Below, in pieces: positions 24,001 through 33,000 of a stretch of 64,000 bases of DNA (position 1 is the stretch's first letter; each line of letters starts with the position of its first letter). The stretch is from Girardinichthys multiradiatus (Eukaryota > Chordata > Actinopteri > Cyprinodontiformes > Goodeidae). The translations under genes and the position numbers were made by a program. Where the stretch lies: NCBI RefSeq assembly GCF_021462225.1, contig NC_061811.1, positions 5,345,663-5,409,662 on the forward strand, read 5' to 3'. The notes beneath the pieces were generated by a model. That model saw only the letters and a program-made list of their open reading frames with translations, did not search any database and was not told the DNA's origin.

Positions 24001-27000
24001 ATTCCACCATAAAGGTCAGATTGGTGAAGGGAAAAACTAAACTCTGTTTTGTGAACAGATTCTCCCACCTGAGCGGTGGATGTCAGCAGCTCCTCCAGAG
24101 TTACCATGGGCCTCTTTGCTGATTCTCTGATTAATGCTCTCTTTGCCCAGCCTGCCAGGTTAGGCAGATGTTCATGTGTTGGTAGGTTTGCGGTTGTGTC
24201 GATGGACTGAACAGAGCTCCGGGGGATGTTTGGGATACTGTTTTATAAACTAATCCTGCTTTTATTTTATTTTATTAAAGGGTATGAGAGTTAAAGAGGT
24301 GGGATACAAATGAATCATTTAGCTTCAAATCCCCCATTTATGCATTACTTTGTGTTGGTCTACCACATAAAATCGCAGTGAGTTACATTAAGGTTTGAGG
24401 AAAGTCTGTGAAAAAGTTAAATGGGTGTAAATACTTTCACAAGGCACTTTATTGGCTATTTTACATCAATGGGAATCGATTAATGTTCTGGTAAAACCCA
24501 CTAACTGCTTTCTTAGTTTTAATATTTAGGTAGCTAAAAATGTTTTGAATACTGCCTTCCTCACAAGTCTGCTTTCACAGGTAAAAAACAACAGAACCAT
24601 CAAATAAAACTCTTATTAAGGAGTCAAATGTAAGTTGTTTGGAATTTATGTATCATTATTATACAATTGACATGATGTTTTGAACTTATGTGCTAATAAA
24701 GGCAAGAATGAAGCGTCTTTATATCTTTCGTGCAACCCTGCTAAGCCAGTCACTGGTTGGTCAGCACACTGATGCCTCATACTCACCGAATGTCATCCAA
24801 ACTGACGCTATTTCTGGAACAATATGCACAAGGAGTTAGTGGAAGGCCCCTGCGGCTACCTACACACCATACTCCGTGACCGAAAACAGAATTTTTTCAT
24901 TTGTGAGATTACTTTACATTGAAATGACTTTACTTTAAAGCTACAGTGTCCCAATCCAATCCCTAGTATCAGATCAGTGGCCTAATGAAAGAATCTTCAA
25001 ATGATCCGTGTAGGAGTCCCTGGTTAAACTCAAACCCCCGATCTCTGTTCCTGCACTGTCTGTGGTTTTATATGGACTATGCCCTCGGCGAGCCTTGCAG
25101 CCATGTTTTACATGACTCATTTTTAAAAAAATGGTTGTGCACATTTCTTTAATCTAATAAATCTGGGTTTTCTCTAACAATCTAGATGTTTTTACTCCTT
25201 ACAGAGAAGCTCACAGTGAAAAAAAGACTATATTGGCTGCTGCAGCTCCCAGTATTTCTGTGGCGTGACCTGCTCTGGGACCGTGGAAAGATATTCTTAG
25301 ATAGCTGTTTGTGTCTGGCAGAGACACACAGAGAGCAGCTGAAATGGTGATCATTTAAAAAAATCACTACGTTCAAATGAAAGCGCCTATTTGATGATGC
25401 AGGAGAACTTATTTTGTAAGCCGAATCTAAACAGAGAGTAAACATGCTAACGTTAGCAGTTAGTTGGATCTCCAATCATTGAGGCTATCTTGCAGAGTCT
25501 CCAGCTGGGAGAAAATATTTGTAGTTGTGAGGAACAAAGGAAATGGAAAGACTGCAGCATTTGGAATATCGTTGGCTAATGAGCCATTTTATCTCTATTT
25601 GGTTTTATTGCACTATTAATTTCATTCTAAATCATTTAATATTAGCCTTTTAATTTTGATTTTATCAACATTTCTGATTTCAATGTGAAATAATGTGTTT
25701 ATATGACTGAGTTCCTCAGCTCTATACAGCTTGTGTTTTCAAGCAAATACATGGAAATGATTTTATTATATTTGATGAAGCTTTGGAATGGGACACTGTA
25801 GGAGCAAATCTCCCGTCTTTGATGACAAATATATCAAGGTCAAAATTACTTGATCTGATCATTTGGTTTTTCCTTCCCCTAATTTAACACATATAGTCTA
25901 AATGATATATAAACAGTCACTATCTTACACTTCTATTAGTTGAGCAGACATTGGGTGTAATTAAGTGACATTAAATTGTCTATCATGGGTGATGAACAAC
26001 TTTGCTTTTTGATTTTGTATTATTTACAAATTTAACATAACATTAGCAGGAAAATACATTTAATAACTACAAATGTTCAAAATTATGTAGTAGAGCCTGA
26101 AGGTTTTTGGTTACCGATATTTTCCTTTTACCTGAATCTGTCTTTATTCCAGTAAAACTATTTTTGTTAAAAGTCCAATTAAAATCAGCAGAGCACTTTA
26201 AAACTAACAACCGCCAGCAGGATACAGACGAAACCAGATGTTATCAAGCTCTGCATTGAAGCACATTCAACATTCAGACTAAACCTTTCACGTTTTAGGT
26301 CCCTTAGAATCAACCAAATTATTTGTATTTGCTAAATGCCAAAATCAGAATAATAAATATTTTTTGACAATCTTTTGTTTTCTCTAAAGTCATACGTTTA
26401 CAGCTATTAAGATTAATATGCCTTTAAAGAATTTGGGAGAGTCCAAATGGTAGAGGTTTTGATATGTTACTTTACAACATTGGAGTTAATTGGATGTACA
26501 CCTGAAATAACACCTTACTTGTGCGACATCGTGGAAAAATTAAAACTGATCATACAAGATATCAGGAAGAGAACTGTGGACCCGATCTGAACCTGAAGGC
26601 TCCACATTTATCTGCTCCAGCATAGGTAAGTATTAACACCATAGGAATGTCTAGCCATCAAACTGGTCAGGAAGGAGACAGGTTCTGGTGTGAAATGTAC
26701 AAATCAACCCCAGAACAAAAGCCAAAGACCCTCTGAAGAAGCTGGTTGAAGCTGCTAACAGAGTTTCATTATCCATACGTCCTGTAGATCTCCACAATCC
26801 TTTTCCTGATATATTGGCTGATTTCTAATGATTTACTCAAAACATCCCACAAAGAACCAAGATGTTTTAGGTGATATCCTTAAAATACAAGTCCATACAA
26901 ACATGGGCTGAAAGCTCACTCGGACAGGAAGAAGCCATTCCTTCGAAAGGTGACATAAAGGAAGGCCAGATTATAGTTTGCCAACGCACTGAGGGGCAAA

Positions 27001-30000
27001 GACCTTAATTATTTGGAGGCGAGTCTGATGGTAGTTTTATTGGACCACAAAAATGTTTGGCAATAACTACATTGTTACATTTTGAGGAAAAAAGGGGGAA
27101 GCTTAAAAATCTTGCAGCTGCGTGGCCTACATATGAGCTCCAGCAGGTTGGGACCTCTTAGATGTATATTAGAAACACACTGAAGTAATATGATAAACAA
27201 AATACAGTGTGTTGAGTTTATTGTTTAACAATCTACATCACCATCAAAATCCTACACTAAATTATTGCTAAATTGATTTATTTATAAACTTTTTAGAAGG
27301 AAACTGATGGTAGGCTAAAACCTACCTGCTCATTTTGGAATTCCTGGCCGGGGACTCGGCTCCTTTCAGAAGCTGTCGAAAATACTGTAGGAAGAAACAA
27401 ACTGTTGCTGAAGAACCACCACTTTATACACTAGGTGCATATATGCTGCATAAAGAAATGTCCAACATAGAAACACATTTTTTTCACTCTAAAACACTGA
27501 ATCATCTACCTTCTTTTATTTAGAATTTAAATTTAAAAATATTATTATTATTGTTCGGAAAATAACTGGATAACTGCTGATTGTGGACACAGGCTGAGCT
27601 GCAGCCTGTTTCCTGTAATGAAGCTGCTTCTGAGGGGGAGATTCAGCCTGGCAGCCTGGCGCTATGCCAGCGTCAACTCTATGGCCGGTTGTGTTATCTG
27701 CTTCTGATGACAAGCCTGGTATGGATTGGTGGATGAGAGGTGGGAAGAGTGTTTTGCACCATGGCAAACTAACTCCAAATTGCATTTGCTGAACAACTGA
27801 GTTAAAAAATGTCTAATTCTCAAAGGTGTTTTTAAACCTATTAGTTGAGCGTTTCATTTGCCACTTCAGTTACTCACCTCATCGCTGTGACAGAACATCG
27901 GGGTGAAAACATTTTCCAGGAGGGATAGCACATGCTCATAAGCTTCAAACAAGCACCTCATGGTCTGGAGTTTCACCACATCCACATATGGGCCCTCAGC
28001 AACTGAGTCAACAAAGAAAGCAGAAAAAGAAATAAATGTGTTGAAGATTTGTTCATTTTTACTTTAAAAATGATCAAGATCTCATTTAACTTACGTCCTA
28101 TTGGTTTGTTAGACTCACTTGATTACAATAATGGTTAGGAAGGCTAGTTTAAAATGTTCTGGGTATAAAACCAAAATAAAAATCCACAACAACTGAGATG
28201 ACCTGAAGAAGAGAGAATCGAAGACCAGATCTCCACCTATCAAGCAAGCAGCTCAAAAATGAAAAGTGTGACTTTTATGTCTGGTCAAAACTGGCCCTCT
28301 ATTTCAAATATTATCACAAACCATCTCATCTTAGCATTGATTAATTTGAAAATAAATATCTAAACCTGCCTAAGGAATTCTAAAAACGTCATTTAGGTAT
28401 TCACATTTACATTTTATTGCTTCCAATAAAGAAAAGCATTTATAGAGAAATTATTATGTTATTGGCAGAACATGTCTGAAATCTGTCTTGAGTCACAGTT
28501 CTATTGTTTACAGACATATACAGACGAATCAAAAAGTATACATTATATGATAATATTCCATGCTGGTTAATGTTGCACGTTTAGTTTCAGGACTGTTTCA
28601 GACTCTTTAACCTGATGGTAACGGTCTGTATTCATGAGCGTGGTCAGGGTTAGAGGAGATCTTAGGAGTTAATTTCCACATATTATTATGATTCAATTCA
28701 ATTCAATTCAAATTCAAAGATACTTTATTGATCCCCGAGGGGAAATTAGATGGGAAGATTCACACTTTTTCGACTGGATGGCCCACAGTCTTAGGGCAAT
28801 TTTTCATTTGTTGAAGCAAATGTTGACGAGGATAAAGTTCTCTAGCTGTTCAGCAGAGACATGATCAATCATTCTTTGTCAGCTTTGGTACCAGATGCTC
28901 AGCAGATTTCTGTGGTTCAGAATTACCCAAATAAGAAACATACTTTTGCATCTCCACAATGTTTTTGTGCGTGATCACAAGGGGGAAATATTTGGATCAG
29001 AACAGAATGTCAGGGATTTTTATTGTGCCGTTGTTAAATCCAATCACCGTTCTGACGTTTTTCTGTACAGCGAAAAACTTTAGTTCAGTTAAATGGGATT
29101 TTATGTGATAGTCTTAGACAATGCCTAACGCTGAATGGGAAGACTTTTGCCAAATAGTTCACAGTTCCCTGGCCACACACTTCCCCACAGCATAATGCTG
29201 CCACTAGCATGTTTTACCGTAGGGAGGGTGTGTTTAATCTGAACGTCAGTCAGTCATTTTCTACCGCTTATTCCATAGTGGGTCGCGGGGGAGCTGGTGC
29301 CTATCTCCAGCAGTCTATGGGCGAGAGGCAGGGTACACCCTGGACAGGTCGCCAGTCCATCGCAGGGCAACACACAAACAACCATGCACACACTCTTTCA
29401 TACACCTAAGGGCAATTTAGAGTGACCAATTAACCTAACAGGCATGTCTTTGGACTGTGGGAGGAAGCCGGAGTACCCGGTGAGAACCCACGCATGCACA
29501 GGGAGAACATGCAAACTTCATGCAGAAAGACCCTCAGTTGGGATTTGAACCCAGGACCTTCTTGCTGCAAGGCAACAGTGCTACCAACTGTGCCACCGTG
29601 CAGCCCCTGAACGTATCGGAGAAAAAGGGACCAGATACATATTGACACAGTCTGAAGAAAAATGTCGAAAAAATTGAGAATTTTCCTCCACTTCACAGTT
29701 ATGATGTTATGTTGGCCTATCCCATAAAATCCCAATATACATTAAAGTTGTGACAAAATGTGAAAAAGTTGAAGGGACATTCTAAAGTGTTGCACTATAA
29801 ATGCCAAAAAGTGATAAATGCATAATTAACTATAAAATAAATATGTTTCGTTACGCGTTTAATTTTATCCTCTCCTTTTAAGTTTGGATTCATAAAAAAG
29901 TATTATGCTTAAAGGGTTGGCCGGCCAAGGGGGGCAGCACATTTCTCAGGGTGACCACTGCCCTGCTGTACCTGGTGGAGCCACTGCTCCAGAGACTAAT

Positions 30001-33000
30001 CAAAACTCTTCAATGGACCAATTCAAAAAGAGAAGCCTGTGGCTCTCGCTTCATCATTGTGCAATAATCAGAGACAAAATCTAAGCACAGACCTTAAAAC
30101 AGTAGGGCATGCAGAAAGCTCATACATTTCAAAGAAACTGAGGGGTTTTGGCAAAGCTAAAAGAATAAAATATTCAAGTGTCCCTAACAGCAACTTAAAT
30201 CAACTTAAATGATTTTAACAGGGTTTATTTACCGACCAGAAATTGATGCTTCACTCTAAAGATCTCTGACGTTACTGTAAACACTCAAATACGGAGATAA
30301 ATACAGCAATAATTCCTAAAATAATTCAGTGCAAATTGTAAATCAGGTATAGTTGTGCCCAAAAATCCATTCCTCCTATGAAGATTTAAATTCCCTGTAC
30401 TGGAAGCATTTAGGGGTTACATACCATTTCGGATTTCTTCCACTATAAAGGGGTCGAAGCGGATCTTGTCAACGCTCTCATCCAAGCAGTAAGTCTCGTA
30501 GATCTTCTTCACCTCTTCGTGCAACATCATCTTCTCCGAGTCCGACAGCTCCGGGCACAAAATCCTATCGTTGAATTCCTCTGAGAAGTTGGGACAGTCA
30601 GACATAACAGAGTCACTGTGTGAAAGATTTTCACAGGACAGAGCCGTAGCATCTACGAGCGAGACCAAACAGAGCAGCGCAAGTGGAGCAGAAGGTTGTC
30701 TTGGTGTGAACAGGACACACTCACCTACTGCGAGACAGAACTGGAGCACGTGCACAGCTCCCTCTTGTTTCAGGAAGTTCATAAAACGAAAGAGGAGGTC
30801 TTGCTGTTCTCTGATTTCTTTCAACTCCAGCTTGAGCACCTGGTGCAGAAAAAAACAGACATACAGATTATAGACATGATCGCTCTCTCAGATGCTCCAA
30901 GAGTCTTCTCTGTGTGCTTACTTGGTTTCTGCTTCATGTTATTTCACATGTTTAATGTATGATAAGAGGAAACATTTTACTGACATACATATTTATAAAA
31001 TATGTTTTTCATTGATACCCTATATGAAGAGCAAAGAACTTACTGAGGGCTTTTTGTTGCGAGAATCAGAATACTTTTGTAAAAATGGAACCAGTGTTGA
31101 AGTTGGCTCTGTTGCTTCTTCGGGCTGTAGAGACAATAAATAAATAAATAGTCATACTCAATAAATTAGAATAAAAGTTATGATGAGACTTGTTTGTCAG
31201 AATAAAAATACCTTTAGAAAAGAACCTTTAAGCATGTATTAAACACACTTTCATTAAGCCCACATTTCTGTGTTTAAAATGTTTTTTATTGTTCTGAATA
31301 TTCTAATCTTAAATCTTGTGTTTTCATTGGATGTAAACAGAAAATCATCATAATAAACAGAAATAAACATCAGTCTGTGTGGAATTAATCTATAAAATGT
31401 GTTTCACTTTGTGATGGAGTTATTGAAATAAATTAACTTTTGAATAATATTCTAATTTATTGAGTATGACTGTAAATAAATAAATACAACAGCTGTTTTT
31501 CCATTAGAAATTACATTCACTCTGCAACATCATGAAGGAAAAACAAACTAAACATGTTGGTGAAATGTGGTGAAAGGTTCATAGTGTACTTACAGGAGAA
31601 TTGTCGATAAATATTAGGATTAAATGATTCACTGTGTCCTGTAATGTAAAGAAGACATTCGCTCACTTATCCTGATTAGAATACTTTTTCTTTTACTTGT
31701 ATGTTTATTAGTAAAAGAACCCTAAATAACAACCGCCAAACATATGCTCTATCAGCAGGAGGCTGAAAGAGACAGCAGCTTTAAATTTCTGCCTTTAACA
31801 TGGTCTGAACTCACTGGATCAGCTAAGTAGTCCATGGAAGGAAGAAAGACAGAACCGGCCAAGACTTCTCTTATCAGGAGAGTTAGAGATCTGAGAGGAG
31901 CAAAGAGTCGGAGGAGCAGAAAGTGAGACAATAAAAGCAGATCCTTGACTCTTCACATTTTCTCCTTGGGAGATAACAGAGTCCTGCAAAAGTATTCACA
32001 CCTTTTCCACATGATGACGTTTCAGAATAAATTACACGCAGGTGGACTTATTTGACTAATTAGCCAACTACTGAAGGCAATCAGTTGCACTCATTATTTA
32101 GGTGTATTACAGTAAAGGGGGGGTAAATAAAAATACAACACTTGTGGACTACTTTGTGTTGGTCTGTCACATTACATCCCAATAAAACACACTGAATATA
32201 TTGTGGCTGTAATCTGACAACAAAAAAGTAACTTTGGAAGAGCTGCAGAGAGCCACTGTTCAGGTGGGAAAAAATCTGTTGACAGAACAACTGTTAGTCA
32301 AGCACTTCACAAACTTGCCTTAAAGGAAGAATGACAAAAAAAAGCCATTGTTATTAGAAGTCCTGTTTTCAGTTTGTCACAAGTAGAGGACACAGCATGT
32401 GGAAGAAGCTTCTCTGGTCAGATGAGATCAAAACGTAACTTTTTGGTGAACATAGAAAATACAAATGGTCATTGAAGACTGAAGGGCCAAAGGACAACAC
32501 ATTAGAAGAATTTATAGAAAAAGAATACAAAAACAATCAGCACTTTTAACACAAACTGGACGCTTTTTTGCCAAGAAATAATAGATTCATAGACTTCAGC
32601 TGTATAGAATTTTACAGCCCGACTTGGTGAGCCGAACCGAACCAGATGCTGCTGGTTTGGGCTGCTTTATAGAATCTAAAGGGAACATTTTTTGTCGTGT
32701 GTATGACGTCGCTTATGTGCCCCCAAACACTGCACCAAAAACACCGACCCCATCTTGAAGCATAGCGGTGGAAGGATCGTGGTGTGGGCGTTTCAGTAGC
32801 AGGTAAACAGAAGCTGAATGGAGCTAAATCCAGGACAACCCTGGAAGAAAACCTGTTAGGGGCTGCAATAAACATGTATGTCACACTTTTCATGTTTTCA
32901 CTGTAATTATTCTGAAAAACATGTATTCCAGGCCTTGAACTTAACAATCAGGCAATACTTTGTGTTGGTCTATGAATCTCAAAGAAAATACATGTACATT

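Noticed and set aside
24787..24813. Direct splicing of exon 15 to exon 17 as the only form
   Set aside because: It is in frame and possible, but the microexon between them has good splice sites and matches the conserved protein, so inclusion is the preferred model.
29520..29606. tRNA-like sequence with A- and B-box motifs
   Set aside because: Part of a SINE with target duplications and a LINE-like tail, so not an independent tRNA gene.
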